Assembly: GCA_001986395.2 (NCBI GenBank)
Contig: MQVO02000004.1
Location: 1,054,001 to 1,118,000, forward strand
DNA from: Irpex lacteus
Lineage: Eukaryota > Basidiomycota > Agaricomycetes > Polyporales > Irpicaceae
DNA length: 64,000 nt
Direction of reading: 5' to 3'
Each line of letters begins with the position of its first letter. The stretch's first letter is position 1. A model generated the notes under the pieces. It had not been told where the DNA came from, did no database searches, and saw only the letters and a program-made list of their open reading frames with translations. Position numbers and translations under genes: made by a program. This document shows, piece after piece, positions 43,205 to 54,941 of the stretch.

Positions 43205-46200
43205 TCACTCTTCTTCTGCTACACTCTCGCATGCCTCTCTGGTATCTTCTACAACTCCTGCGGTCCTCTTTCGTTTTCTCCCTGAGCCTGATGGTATTGC
43301 GTCGGTGGAATTCGCGGTGCTTTCGTTAGAATTAGGCTCGACGATAGTGGCAATGGTGGCGTTGGCCGCTTTCTTTGCTGCCCGTTTCTCGCGCTGTTCT
43401 TTCCTTTTCGCATTTTGTGTGCATCGAAGCCGCTCTGAGAATTCCTCATGCTTGGCAATACGATCCTCGTACAGTGGTAAGGGTGCCGAAATCGAACGCG
43501 GGATGATCTTTCGTATAAGATGAGCATTATGGAACGCGTGCATGTTAACGATATAGCGATCGGTTGTCGTTTGATGTCGATGTTCAATGTACGAGTCGAT
43601 GATAGATGTTTCGATCCGTTCTTGAACCTGTGCTTTTTCGCCCGTAGCCTTGCATCCAGCATGCAGACAGTCGTGCTGAGTATTGAACTTGAATAATACA
43701 TCCTAGGAAGTAGTGACGGTGTGACGTTAGTACAGTCTGATGAGCAGTATCGAGAATGACTTACTCGAGTAGCCACCGTAACTTTGGTTACTTCTCCATG
43801 ACGTCTCTGGAGGTACGGCATACGAAAGATATTGTGCCGCGAGGAAGCAAGGTAAAATACATCAACAACAACGAGGCCGCATGGCTTCAGGTCACTGGTG
43901 AAATGCGAGAGAGTGATCTCTTCAACTTGCCCTATGAGCGAGGTTTGCTGAATCGCTAAACTGTCAGTAAGAATACCACAGTAGTCGCGATATTGAAAAG
44001 GCTTACATCATGTGGTGATGGTACCACTACCCATGAGCCTACGCGGCATTCATCCTCCGACTGCGCAACAAACGACCGGCCAGTATAGCCTTCATCGCTT
44101 ATATGCGGAATATACGAACTTGCATTGAGGCTTTGTGATATTTTGCTTGACGCAATATAAACTGGCTTTCTTTCTCGCGTGCCCTTTGGCAGCGGCTCCA
44201 GCTTAACAGAGCCTATGATATCAAGCCGTAATCACAAGGAATCAACGCTTGACTGCAACAAAAGCGAGAGATGCTTACCTATGATGGGCAGCGAGGAAGG
44301 AGTCCATCCAATGAGCCGTTGTAGCATCGGATGCTTCTGAGTGGTTTCTCTGACAGCTGATCCGGCAGCAGTCCACGTTCCACCGTCTTGCCCACTCCAC
44401 CAGCCTCCCGTAAGACGATGTTTCATGTTCTCTTGCTCTGCAAACTGTACTGCAATATCACGGCTCGGTGCACGATGGTTGGAAAAAATTGAGCAGTGCC
44501 GGAAGACTGCATTGAAACTTTCAAACCCTTCCGTACTCACTCCGACAAGAGGACCGAAGCGACGAATGTCCTCACGGATATGCACCTGTAAGTGCAGCTT
44601 AATCTTCTGCACCATCTTCGTAGGATCAGTTGCTGCAAAAGCATCCAGCACATTGCCTACTGCGATGTCCATATCATCCTAGACAAGTTCGAGTGAACAA
44701 CAAAAAAGGATGAACTGGAAGACTTCACGTACTAGATAGGTGTCCAGGTCGAAGATTTTCGGAACCCATAATAGAGCCGAGAGTTCACCAATTGCGTGCC
44801 ATAGCTGAAACTGTAGCGGGGGAACCAGATCATGGATATGAAAGAGAGTGGTCTGAGCAAGTGTCTTGAGCTGACGTCCAATGAGAGAGTTTGCGAACTG
44901 CAGGATGTAGTTTGCACGGATCGGGTGAATGGACAGGCCATCAATACTGGTGGATTGGAGGCGGAGCGCGTAGGTATTCTTCTGAACGGTGTTCCAGTTT
45001 GAATGTGTTGTGTGCCATCCGTACTTGACAATGCCAAGTAGAATTGTATGCAGAATCTCAATCGGTGTGTCCAGAGTCGGATCAAATCCTGAGTGTCAAC
45101 ACGCAGCCATGTCCATTAGTGTAAGGTTGTCTCGCTTCATCATCTCGAAGTCAAAAAGTCAAAGCGCACCTTTCAGAGTCAGGAATCCACTATAGATTTC
45201 GGCAATGTGATTGGTTACCCACGCTGTAAGCTCAGTATGGATGTCTTCCCACGAACGGGATTGACTCTCCCTCTTCATCGTTCGTGCACGCTCAAGTAAT
45301 TGATCGATCCAGTGCTGTGTGTAGGCATCCTTCACGCCAGTGGCAGTCTGTAAGTCCTTGATAGGCTGCGCTCGCCCACTGCAAGCAAGACTGACTTGCT
45401 CTTGCAATGAGGTAAGAATCTTGTCCTTCGATCGAGGATTTCCAGGCTGTCACAACACAATCAACTCCGATTAAGCACGAGTTCAAGTGGGATATACTAC
45501 CTTGAAAAGACATTCGAAGCCCTCTGTACTCTCTTTCTCCTCATTGGTGCCTCCGGCCTCACATTTGCGACAGAATAGATTCCCGCCTCCACCAATATGG
45601 GATGCAACTTCGCTCTGCATTGGATTATCCGAGGGGTCCGCACTCACAAACATTCGGAAGCATATTCCGCTTCCAGTCATTGCATCGCGTACACGAACAG
45701 GCTCGCGATGAGTTGCTCTGTACAAGATTGAGTTCACCTCTTCTATAACATAAGATAAAGCTACGTACTCAACAACTCGTTTGAAGCCGGTAAACTGTTC
45801 TGCTACACTGGCATGTGTGGAAGTTGAGACGAAGCGCGTGTGGTATTCTTGTTGCAGCAGAGCGCGAGGTAGATTCCTATGGGCCATATAACCGTTCAAG
45901 TGTTTATTCCACGATTTCGACCGGTTTCCAGACACATCATCCCCGAAGTAGTCTACAAAACTGGTGTAAAGTGGTTCGCCCTTTGCCAGCTCTCGTAACG
46001 GATTTGGCATAGCGGCCGCATACGAACAGCCCAGTTCTAGTCAGGAGATAAATAGTGTCAATGAAGCCGAACGAATCCCTGTACTGTAATCAAGACCTAC
46101 CGTTCCAGCTTGGGAGAGCGTTGTCATGTTGAAGATCGTAATAGTTCCTCACCATATCTGCTGCTTTTACGAGAACCGGTTCGCTTAATGGATCCACACT

Positions 46201-47708
46201 AGCGATTCCCTGGAAAGATGTGAGCAACTTGTGTGCTAGCAAGGACTCGGGCTTCAAGACGCCACATCTTACGGTTCTCACCTGATCATCCACCGAAACT
46301 ATCCAAGACTGAGCGTGAACCTCTTGGCGATAGATTACCCACCGAAAGGGTATGATCAGCTTGCCATCATACAATTGGGTGAGTTCATTAACATAGTAGT
46401 GCTTCTCGCCTGCGTCATACATTGGTGAGAGAGCATCGAGATCCATGGTGTGCAGCCACTTGTTGCCGTGCCAAACTTCGCTCACGCATTCTTCAGGTAT
46501 TTCGGGATAGAGTTGGATGTATGGCCGGGTTGAAGGATTGGACCAGTCCTATTGTATCTTTTAGCATGAACGACCCATCCCGCAAAGCAATGTAATAGCT
46601 TACTTGGGCAATAAGATGTCGAGGATCATTCATGAAGAATACATTACCTTGAACAGAGTCACACCGTAATGTGGGAACACCGGAGGTTGTGCGTAATTCT
46701 TTCTGCATTTTGCGCAAGCGGTATAACGATGGTACATCGGGTACACCGACCTCTTTGAGGGCCCACAGAAAGAGCTTCATCAACGAGTCTGAGATAGGGA
46801 GACGTGGTAAGTTGTCAATTGTATCGAGTATAAACTCCTGTATTCAGATAGGTATCAGAAACTTGACAATTTGCGCATGGCTGATTCAAGTTACTCACTA
46901 TCTGCGATGAGTACGGAGCCCATTGGGTGCGCTTTTGCTCGCTTTCGGTGGTGTTTTTGGGTACGTCTCTGTCCGTCTCTTGTACATCTGCAGGACGGTC
47001 TGTTGTTATACACTGAAGTTAGTTGGCACTGACAGATATCAACGCTAAAGTCGACTCGCCATAATCATCCAATAGGTCAAGCAGAGCTTGCTCTTCCTGT
47101 GTCGCTGCATCTATAGCTGTATCCTCCACATTCCCTTCCACTACCCCCATCACCCGGGCAACTTCCTCATCGTCGAGGAAGACAAGGTTGTCACAAAGGT
47201 TACTGAACCGAGCTCGCGCTTGATCAATGTGCAGCTGAGGATCAGCGCCAGCGCTCAATTTAAAGTCGGCTCCTTCGTGTTCGAAATCCTCCCACATTCT
47301 TTTCTCTTCCTCTGTAACCACTGATACTGGGCCTCCTCTTTGCGCAGACTCGGGTATGTTGGCTGGCATCAAATCCAGTCGCTCTGGGTGATCTAGACAA
47401 AGAAACTCCTGCTCCAACGCCTGAAGTTCGCGCTCAGCTTCATGGCGAGTTGTTTCCTTCTGTGCGAATATCCGAGCACACCTCTTGTGCTCTTCACGTC
47501 CCTGGTGCCTCTTCAAGCTCGCACGAAGAATCCAATGCCTGTCAGAATTGGGCTCAACAGCAGAGCACGCAACACATCTGACTTTTTGTCTATCGGCAGA
47601 CTCGACGAATCCTATCGCAAAATATAAGGTAAGTCCTCTTTTCAGCTTGCGTAACCTGATCTGATGCGTATACTGACCTTCGGGCACGGCCTTCGTTCGT
47701 GAAGACAT
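43205..47708 (-). CDS. Large transposase-like multicopy protein, function unknown
   Basis: A giant multi-exon gene of roughly 1,100 residues or more. The ATG at 47708 begins [12 protein letters not shown] putative zinc finger follows ([10 protein letters not shown], then [17 protein letters not shown]). Then come [80 protein letters not shown] followed by [80 protein letters not shown] followed by [20 protein letters not shown], and near the end [18 protein letters not shown] and [15 protein letters not shown]. The tail is Lys/Arg/Ala-rich. I recall this as a high-copy Agaricomycete family usually left 'hypothetical'. The DIRRFGPL...ESFNAVF block is reminiscent of Tnp2/CACTA-type transposases. 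One intron (after LLDDY) appears to use a GC donor. Frames look intact. Confidence 0.72.
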
Positions 47709-47959
47709 GGTGAGTATCTGGATAATTCACGAAGTGTGCATGAGCTTACTGCGATTGCCCGTTTAGGGTCAGTCCCTCCGTGTCTATTGTGCAGGTATCG
47801 GCGCAACGATCGTCGGGTGTACGCATCACGATCACTTTGCCGCCACACACTCATGTTTCAACCCAACCAGTTTGGGCTTAGGGTGCCAGTGCTGGCAGCT
47901 TATAATCCCAAGGCCACGTCAGTCGATGTTTGCTTTCCACTCCCCCAACCACGCTCACC

Positions 47960-49312
47960 ATGTCTTCTCAACGTGCCAGCAACTCTCTCGCTGCACTTCA
48001 AGAGGCCTCCAGTCGAATTCTCAACACTCCTGATGTTGAGCCCCCCACCGTAGCCGCAACGGCTGCCACCGGGCAAGACCCAGATGAAGTCTCGGCGCTG
48101 GGAAAACGCACCCGCAACGAACTCAGCGACGATGAGGACGACGAGAACAACAACGGCAGCTCCTCCGACTCGAACCGCGCTGTCTCCGCCCCCGCCCCTG
48201 GGCTTCCGGGTCCTGTTCGAATTAGAATTAATGCAAACCAGGTTGAACTTGCTCGTCACATCGGCAGAGCCAAGGCTTTTGACGAGGCCAACATGCGTCG
48301 CATGGAGGAGTTTGCAGAGGTAAATCTCGCTTCGTTACTATACAATACCGTAAATCTCTGACGTCTCAAATAGCAGTCGCTCAGTACCCAAGTCCTTAAG
48401 ATATACGGAGAGCTTCTTGACCACAACCACCATCTCCGTCAAGTACGTGCAACTCAAGCTCCATGGAAGCCATCTCCGGCCCTCGAGGTACGTATGCTGT
48501 CTAAGCCATTTGTGTGGAACGTATACTAATGGTCATGTTGTAAAATTGTCATGCCTCTGAGCAGAAGAACATCAAGAGCTGCGCCCCCATCATTCTTCTG
48601 TCGCCGCGTGTCGCCGCCTACAAGGGTACGGACTTGGCGGTTTCACTCATAGTAAGTAAAACGAGCGGTCGATGATTCACTAGAGTGTTCATGTGTTCAA
48701 CGATTAGGACCGCTTGCGTGTTCATTGCAGCAATGAGCTGCCAGAGAATATGATGCACAACCATGCCGAGTATCAAGAGGTGTTGGCGGCTGCACGCGAG
48801 TCTCTCACGCAAGGTCGCTCGAAGATCAAGAAAGCGGTAAGTCGATCTCTCGTCTTCGTTGTAAGTCATGGCTTCATTCGGTATGTAGATCCGTTCAAGT
48901 GTCAAGCCCGCTGTGCCAGCGAACAAGTGGAATATCTATGACCTTGCCACTAACATTCTCAAGGGTACAAACACTGTGCCGACAATCAAGGTTTGTGCTC
49001 GGCTCGCGTTGATGGTGAGTGATTGAGCTTTATCATTATTCTCGAGTCTGACTAGATGTACGTTATAGCGCGCCGTCTTCACCAGGGACAAAGATAAGCT
49101 TGATAAATTCTGGGAGATGGTCGATGAGCTGCTCGATAACATCCGTACTATCGCGGCGGGCAATCAGGTTCACGAGAATAAGTAAGTATCCCGTTGATTA
49201 ATTTCATTTCCTTGAGTTCCGCTGACTATATCTTAGACTGCTGTCTAGCTATCTCGAGGAAGATCGCGCGACCTACGGAATCCGCGCTAGCTACGATATT
49301 GCTCAGGATTAG
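47960..49312 (+). CDS. Acidic partner protein of the transposase-like gene, function unknown
   Basis: The ATG at 47960 begins MSSQRASNSLAALQEASSRI. The N-terminus is disordered with GKRTRNELSDDEDDENNNGS, a basic patch followed by an acidic run that may serve nuclear targeting. Later exons: RINANQVELARHIGRAKAFD, QSLSTQVLKIYGELLDHNHH, KNIKSCAPIILLSPRVAAYK, DRLRVHCSNELPENMMHNHA, LAAARESLTQGRSKIKKA, ANKWNIYDLATNILKGTNTV, KVCARLALMRAVFTRDKDKL followed by DKFWEMVDELLDNIRTIAAG, and a last exon YLEEDRATYGIRASYDIAQD. About 310 residues, mainly helical. I recognise this as another widespread Agaricomycete family of unknown role. It starts 251 bases from, and divergent to, the transposase-like gene. Confidence 0.72.
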
Positions 49313-49980
49313 TAGAATCTCGTTGATAGTCCGAGTCGGGTTCCTTTTTCGTTCGCTCAACATCGTGTTGATACCCGTGCCTGTAATGAATCACGATGGC
49401 CCACAATCATATACACCAATGTCTTTTGAGTTCGAATAACATTGCTTCTTTAGCAGTCACCTGCTGCGCTCGATGTTCAATGCTCAATGGGGATGAATGG
49501 TAATAATCGTATGTGGATATGGTAGTGATCATGCAGCGAAACGGATGCTCGCCACAGGATGGTGTCTCGCAGTCATAGTCAATAATCTATGTATCGCAGG
49601 TGTGATCAGCTATATACACATGTACATTTATCTCGTCGACAGCCGAACCTGGAGCCATCATGCTCCCAGACGCGTCAAAAGCTGGTCGACAGCTGGGCAC
49701 CCGCTGATGGGCGTGTGCGCTTATCAGCTATGTCAGAGTTGCAGCCCAGCTTCAGGCCACCTGGCCAACAACACGCGGTGTAGTGGCCACGATCCCGGCC
49801 TAGCCTAAGCGGTACGTATTCAATTCTGTTCCCCTTTCAACGACCTGGTATTAAACGCAAACCATTCTCGAATATGCAGGTGCCTTCTTATTTCCCACAT
49901 CCACTACACCGACAACACACCTAGTACCACATCTAGTTCTACTACCACTATAACCACAACCACCCTTCAAGTTACACAAG
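49313..49980. other. Intergenic stretch
   Basis: About 670 bases. GTCGACAGC occurs twice (49637 and 49683). The last 120 bases are C/A-rich promoter-like sequence before the next gene. No terminal repeat matching the other side of the divergent pair was found. Confidence 0.5.
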
Positions 49981-51072
49981 ATGTCGTCTTCACGACCAGA
50001 GCCAGAGCCTGCGACGGCGGCAGAGGGAGGGGCAGTACCTCTACACACCATCACCCACGACGCTAGCGGGTACACCCACCCCTCAACCACCCTACCTCCC
50101 CATAGTACCCTCCCGACAGTCCCAGAGTCTCCAAGACCCGAACACAAACGCAGCACATCCCCGCCCTTGTCCATCACCAGCAACACCAGCGACATCGCCC
50201 GCGTACCCACCATAACCCGCCACCCCTCCCACATGATCTCCCTCTCCAGCCCTCACCTCGTTGGGTCCATCGCCAGTGGTGCACACTACGCCGGAGCGCT
50301 GTCGCCCACGAAACACTCCGAAGAGCACGGCGGCGAGAGCAAGCTGTCGCTCCGGCACGTACGGTCGAGAAGTCGAAGTGGGAAGGAACCGGCTGTGGAG
50401 GAGGCGTATCGGGAGGTTATGAATGATTTGGAAGAGGTGAGTTCATTTACGATCTGCGAAATGAATGAAGGAAGATTAACGAAAGGCACGGTGATAACTA
50501 ATGGCGATTTGTTTTCATGTTTGTAGTTGTTCTGTGGACGTGCGACTCGTCAGGTCCTTGAACGTCGGATTGCCAAGGACGCGCAGTTCGAAGATCCTTG
50601 GTGTAAGTGTGTAGGGTTCTCGGAGACTGCATCCAAGTTTGTTGCACAGGTAAGTGGTCATAGTGGCTTTATGCTATATACATCGATAGAACTCTGACTA
50701 ACATTGTATCTTCAATAGTCAAAACTCTTCTCAAAATGCGAGCGCCTCGAATCCCGTATCCTTTCTGCCAGCCTAGGTCCAAACGAACTCGTGTTCTCTC
50801 AAAAGCAAGTAAACACATTCCGTCTCTTCGGTACGAAGAAAGTCAGTAATGCTCTTTCATTCATTACGATCGAACACCCCGCTAACAGTACTTCATTCCT
50901 ACCTTAGATAATACAATCCTTCGTGCACGTATGGTTGGACAGCGACTTCAAAGTCGTACGCATGGTCGACGAGTGGAATGGTGAGGAGCTTCCGGTAGGC
51001 AGAGGGATGCTTCTGCTCAGGAAGTTCAATGGCAAGGTCGCACCGTGGTTGTTCCACGTACCCAAGCAGTGA
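49981..51072 (+). CDS. SnoaL/NTF2-like fold protein with disordered N-terminus
   Basis: The ATG at 49981 opens MSSSRPEPEPATAAEGGAVP. The first 130 residues are Ser/Thr/Pro-rich and disordered, with a basic patch (LRHVRSRSRSGKE). The conserved domain then runs VEEAYREVMNDLEE, LFCGRATRQVLERRIAKDAQ, FEDPWCKCVGFSETASKFVA, QSKLFSKCERLESRILSASL, FRLFGTKKIIQSFVHVWLDS followed by DFKVVRMVDEWNGEELP, and ends GKVAPWLFHVPKQ. The pattern of a helical start, a DAxFEDP strand and a final curved sheet with a VDEW motif fits the NTF2/SnoaL fold common in basidiomycete hypothetical proteins. Four exons. Ligand or enzymatic role unknown. Confidence 0.72.
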
Positions 51073-51385
51073 TATCTCCAGAACACGAACCTTCTCACAA
51101 ATCCGGATACACTATAACCTTCTCGAGACCCATCTATGATCCCTCTGGATGCGATATGATATCTATCTCCCTGTCAGCCTATATCCTTGGATATCTTTCC
51201 TATGTTATACCATACGTCTGTATGTAGTACCGTGTATATATAATCTAGCTGTACATGTACACTATGTAGTCCTTGTGCATAATTTAAGATGGTCCTGTTA
51301 GCCGTAACGTATCCTACTAAAGCGTGCTTCCAACCTATATACTGCACATTGTCGTTAGATTAGTTGTCGTGGTCCTTGGTCAGTA
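51073..51385. other. Convergent 3' region
   Basis: About 310 bases between stops, rich in TATA/TGTA repeats as in polyadenylation regions. Confidence 0.5.
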
Positions 51386-52842
51386 CTAGTCGTGTTTCTG
51401 CAACCAAGCATCCTCAAGTAACTCTCGCGCTGAGCTTCTATCCTCTGGTCTCCATTGTAGCATCTTCCTGACGAAGTTCAGGAACGTGGTCTTGTCTCTT
51501 CCGCTAAGGTTCTCTTCAGATGTTTCGAGGCTATCTTTGGGTATATCGATGACGCCTTTCCACTGGCCTGTACAGCAACAATGACGAGTGAGCTAACTAC
51601 ACTGCGAGTACAGATTGTCTCTGATGTGAGACCTCACCTTCGTCTGTGAAGTATTGCCAGGGGATCTTCGTATTGCTCCGTCGGAGCAAGTCTAAAGGAG
51701 GAGGCCCCAGCAATGCAACCATTCGCGCCAGGTGGTCGGCATTCGTATCTTGTGAGTCGACCGTAAGAGGGAACAAGTGCTTTGCCTCGAACAGGTCCCA
51801 GATCTACGTTCGCATCATTCAATACTCTGAAACCCTCGATCTAACATATATCAAAGTGCTCACCATAACACCCACACTCCATACATCCACCTTCTCATTC
51901 CACGGCACACCCAAGATCACCTCAGGCGCACGGTACTGAATAGGTTGTATATCCTCGCTGTACCCTCCTTCCTTTATGTACCGCGCCTCGCCAAAGTCGC
52001 ATAAGACAGGTCGACCAAATGAGTTCGGGTGCAGGTTGCGAGAAGTGTACATGATGTGGTCTGGGTCGAGAGCTTTGTGCGGGCTTGGGTTGGACTGTTC
52101 CTTTGAGGCGAACTCTTCAAAGGTGGAGTCAGAGGGGGAGATGCCGAGAAGGATGTTGTTCTCTTGTACGTCTGTCATAGTTGTATTGCAGCATGAGTCA
52201 TGCATATGTGCTATGCAATAGCATGTTACACATACCGGTATGTATAACCTTGGCTTCTTCGTGTAGATAATCCAGTGCTAGAAGGACATGCTCCACCACG
52301 CCCTTCAATAGCCCCTCAGGCAGCCTCCGCCCTGGAAACCGAGTTCTAAACGTCTGCAAGTCCAACGCCATGGGAGGCTGTACGATGAACTTGTACGTTC
52401 CATGTTCGTTTCGGATCTCGAACTCGTCGGTGCTCGTGCGGATAAGCGTACGTCCGATGTGCTTGGACTGGATAGAGTTGAGATGGCGGAATATTTTACT
52501 TTCACGTTTGGTGGCAGGAGTTACAGAGCTCAGTGTACCGGCTTTGAGAGCGACATGTTTGCGTTCGTGCCTACAACACAGATTAGCGTAACCGCATTCG
52601 ATTCGAGTGCCTGAGACGTACTTGAGATCCCTCGCCAGCCACGTCGTAGAGTACGCCCCATGACCAAGTTTACCAAGTACCTCATACCTAGACTCGAAGA
52701 TCTGCCCAACTTTAACAGGATAGAAGTAATCTGGTTTATACCACGACAAGCCCTCCTCTTCGATCGGTTTCTTCGTCTGGATTGTGTTGATACTTCGCGT
52801 TAGCCGCCATATCCTCGACGCCCGACGTGCGGCGGTGAGCAT
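51386..52842 (-). CDS. SRPK-type serine/threonine protein kinase
   Basis: The start at 52842 gives MLTAARRASRIWRLTRSINT, basic and amphipathic, possibly a mitochondrial presequence. The SRPK entry follows (LSWYKPDYFYPVKVGQIFES) with the Gly loop KLGHGAYSTTWLARDLK and the ATP lysine in KHVALKAGTL. Middle: LKGVVEHVLLALDYLHEEAK followed by VIHT. Across a short intron the catalytic loop continues DVQENNILL, giving HTDVQENN: the Asp and Asn are kept, but the usual Lys is Gln. The metal-binding motif is CDFGEAR, the activation segment PIQYRAPEVILGVPW, and subdomain IX KVDVWSVGVM. The ending is MLQWRPEDRSSARELLEDAW followed by LQKHD. About 400 residues. The large SRPK spacer insert is short here. 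SRPKs phosphorylate Arg-Ser proteins; the target of this divergent copy is unknown. Confidence 0.85.
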
Positions 52843-53379
52843 TGTGGTTGTTCACTGATAAGTGGCATATTATCTGACTGGGTAAGTGCACAGTTTACAG
52901 GTCAGTGACGCACTCCAAGGAGGAGTGGCCACAGCGAGGACGCCGAGGAGCTGTACCTGCACGTGGTATCCTGTAGCGCTCTCTGCCTGGCCCCTGGCTC
53001 TTGCCCTCAACGTGCTGTTCCTCCGAGTCTACTCACCTGCTTCGAGCACTTGTGATACGACGGTCGGCCCCAACGCTACATGCTAACGGCTCGGTTCTTA
53101 CGATAACTCACTGACTTGCTGCTATGTCTCGCAATTCATCCTCCATAACTGCTTTATACATCGAACTTCTTTCCTTTCCCACCGTCACAGACTTTGATGA
53201 AGAATGGCCCTATGACCCTCCTGCGGGCACCCGCCTGACTTCTCTCCATGCCAATTGACTGCAATATGAGGTAAAGTACCCCGTGCGAGTCCCCATTAAA
53301 TGCCTGCGATTATGGACGTCGAACGGTACACTCGCTCGACGACTTGTACGAGTTCCAGGATATCTCTCCAAACGAAAGC
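52843..53379. other. Intergenic stretch
   Basis: About 540 bases; promoter region of the kinase gene on one side. No gene recognised. Confidence 0.45.
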
Positions 53380-53616
53380 ATGTCTCTCTTGTTTCGCTCG
53401 AGGATCCCATTTGCGGCGACGGCGGTTAGAAGACAGGTGTTGGCTTCTAACTTGAGACTGCAGAGATACGCCACTGGTAGTGGGAAAGACTCGCCTCTCA
53501 ATGTCGACAAGCAGTCTAAGACCGGCGAGCAACCTTCGTATGGACCTATAGGAGTCAATGCAGCATTGAAGCACACTGCTAGTGGCAAGCATTCTTCATC
53601 CAATAACTATGTGTGA
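53380..53616 (+). CDS. Possible small mitochondrial protein, or 5' exon of the adjacent dehydrogenase
   Basis: An ATG-initiated 78-residue frame beginning MSLLFRSRIPFAATAVRRQV followed by LASNLRLQRYATG, a textbook mitochondrial presequence: Arg-rich, no acidic residues, RYA cleavage-like site. The mature part is hydrophilic (SPLNVDKQSKTGEQPSYGPI, ending HTASGKHSSSNNYV). I do not recognise a family. It stops only 16 bases before the apparent acceptor of the dehydrogenase exon, which itself has no ATG. Either this is a separate tiny gene, or its first 19 codons (up to RRQ, before a weak GTGTTG donor near 53437) are spliced in phase to the dehydrogenase and give that enzyme a mitochondrial leader. 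Transcript data are needed to choose. Confidence 0.42.
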   Translation: MSLLFRSRIPFAATAVRRQVLASNLRLQRYATGSGKDSPLNVDKQSKTGEQPSYGPIGVNAALKHTASGKHSSSNNYV

Positions 53617-53632
53617 CCCATACTGAACTTCA

Positions 53633-54941
53633 GCTAGATCCTCCACCGGCTCCCACTCTCTTCTCCCATGAGTTCTCTCTGGCTGACCGTGTCGCGTTAG
53701 TATCTGGGGGTAATCGCGGTCTTGGCCTTGAAATGGCGTTGGCTTTGATTGAGGCCGGAGCTCGTGCAGTCTACTGCGTTGACCTTGCCAAAGATCCCTC
53801 AGACGAATGGCAGGCCGTGCGTCAGTACGCGAAAAAGCTTGCGGGTACAGGCAAAACTGGAGGGGAAGGTCGTTTGGAGTACATTAGCGGGAACGTGACC
53901 AACCAGGTACATCATCACCCACCCTTCACTTTGAGATTTGAAGAGAAGCTGATAAAGATCCCCCTGTATGATTGTAGGAGCAAATGTGGCAGATTGGAAA
54001 GCAAATTGGCGACAAGGAGGGACGGTTGGACGCATGCGTCGCTGCTGCGGGTATACTTAAGACCCACACAGACTGCCTGACCTATCCCGCCGAACAATTC
54101 CGCCAGGTGCGTATATGTACCGGTTCACTTTACGCCTAATGGACGTATACTCACACTCAAGCTTCGACGGTGTGGTTAATAGGTGATGGACGTGAATGTT
54201 AACGGAGTGCTCTTTACGGCTCAGGCTGCTGGCCAGCAGATGGAGCGGTTCGGCAACGGAGGAAGTATCGTGCTCATCGCGAGTATGAGCGGGTCCATTA
54301 CCAACAAGGTTCGTTCTTCCGTCTTTCTTAGCTCACCGTGGCCACCAATCCCCTTCGCTGGTCTGACAAACACTGCTGCGCTTATGCGTATTGTTGCCGA
54401 TTTGCTGACGCTAACTAACTGGCTTCGGTAGGATCACGCATGGACCTCGTACAACTCATCAAAGTCTGCGGTGCTGCAAATGGCACGCAGCATGGCATGC
54501 GAGCTAGGGCCACGTCGGATCCGCGTCAACTCGCTTAGTCCAGGCCACATTTACACCAAGTGCGTCTTTCTTTCTTCTTTTCTCACTTTACTCGATATAT
54601 CTTCGGTGCTGACGGTGAATTTCATCTTATCACATCCTATCTTTTGTATCTCGGATCGTTTTGTTCGAAACCCGTGGCAATCTGCAATCTGCGCAGTATG
54701 ACGGCGGCGTATCTTGATACTCAGCCGCACCTGCTGGACAAGTGGGCGAGTTTGAACCCGCTGGGGAGGATTGGGAGGCCGGATGAGCTGAGGGGGGTGG
54801 TGACGTGGCTCGCGAGCGATGCGAGTACGTTCTGCACGGGCAGCGAGTATGTACCGCCTTTCTTTCAGCTTCCTGGGACACCTCTCTGACGAAGATCTGT
54901 TTTCCAGCATCATCGTGAGCGGAGGTCATCATTCGTGGTAA
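53633..54941 (+). CDS. Short-chain dehydrogenase/reductase (SDR), 5' end uncertain
   Basis: Classical NAD(P)-dependent SDR. Exon 1 as seen runs from a CTTCAG acceptor with LDPPPAPTLFSHEFSLADRV; cofactor motif ALVSGGNRGLGLEMALALIE (GGNRGLG in place of TGxxxGIG); adenine-ribose Asp in YCVDLAKD. Then GRLDACVAAAGILKTHTDCL (NAG-equivalent AAG), VMDVNVNGVLFTAQAAGQQM, IVLIASMSGS with the catalytic Ser, and WTSYNSSKSAVLQMARSMAC with the catalytic Tyr and Lys. After RIRVNSLSPGHIYTK comes LNPLGRIGRPDELRGVVTWL, STFCTGSD and the final exon IIVSGGHHSW. The sequence resembles fungal sorbose reductase / D-arabinitol dehydrogenase-type enzymes, but substrate is inference. There is no ATG in the open frame before GLGLEM, so an upstream exon must supply the start. 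Confidence 0.87.

Noticed and set aside
47019..47708. Stand-alone 229-residue zinc-finger protein
   Set aside because: Better explained as the first exons of the large transposase-like gene; the stop lies in a probable intron.
42830..49780. Short inverted similarity (GCCACCTGGC) on both sides of the divergent pair
   Set aside because: Only ten bases, no flanking duplication and not at matching distances; likely chance.
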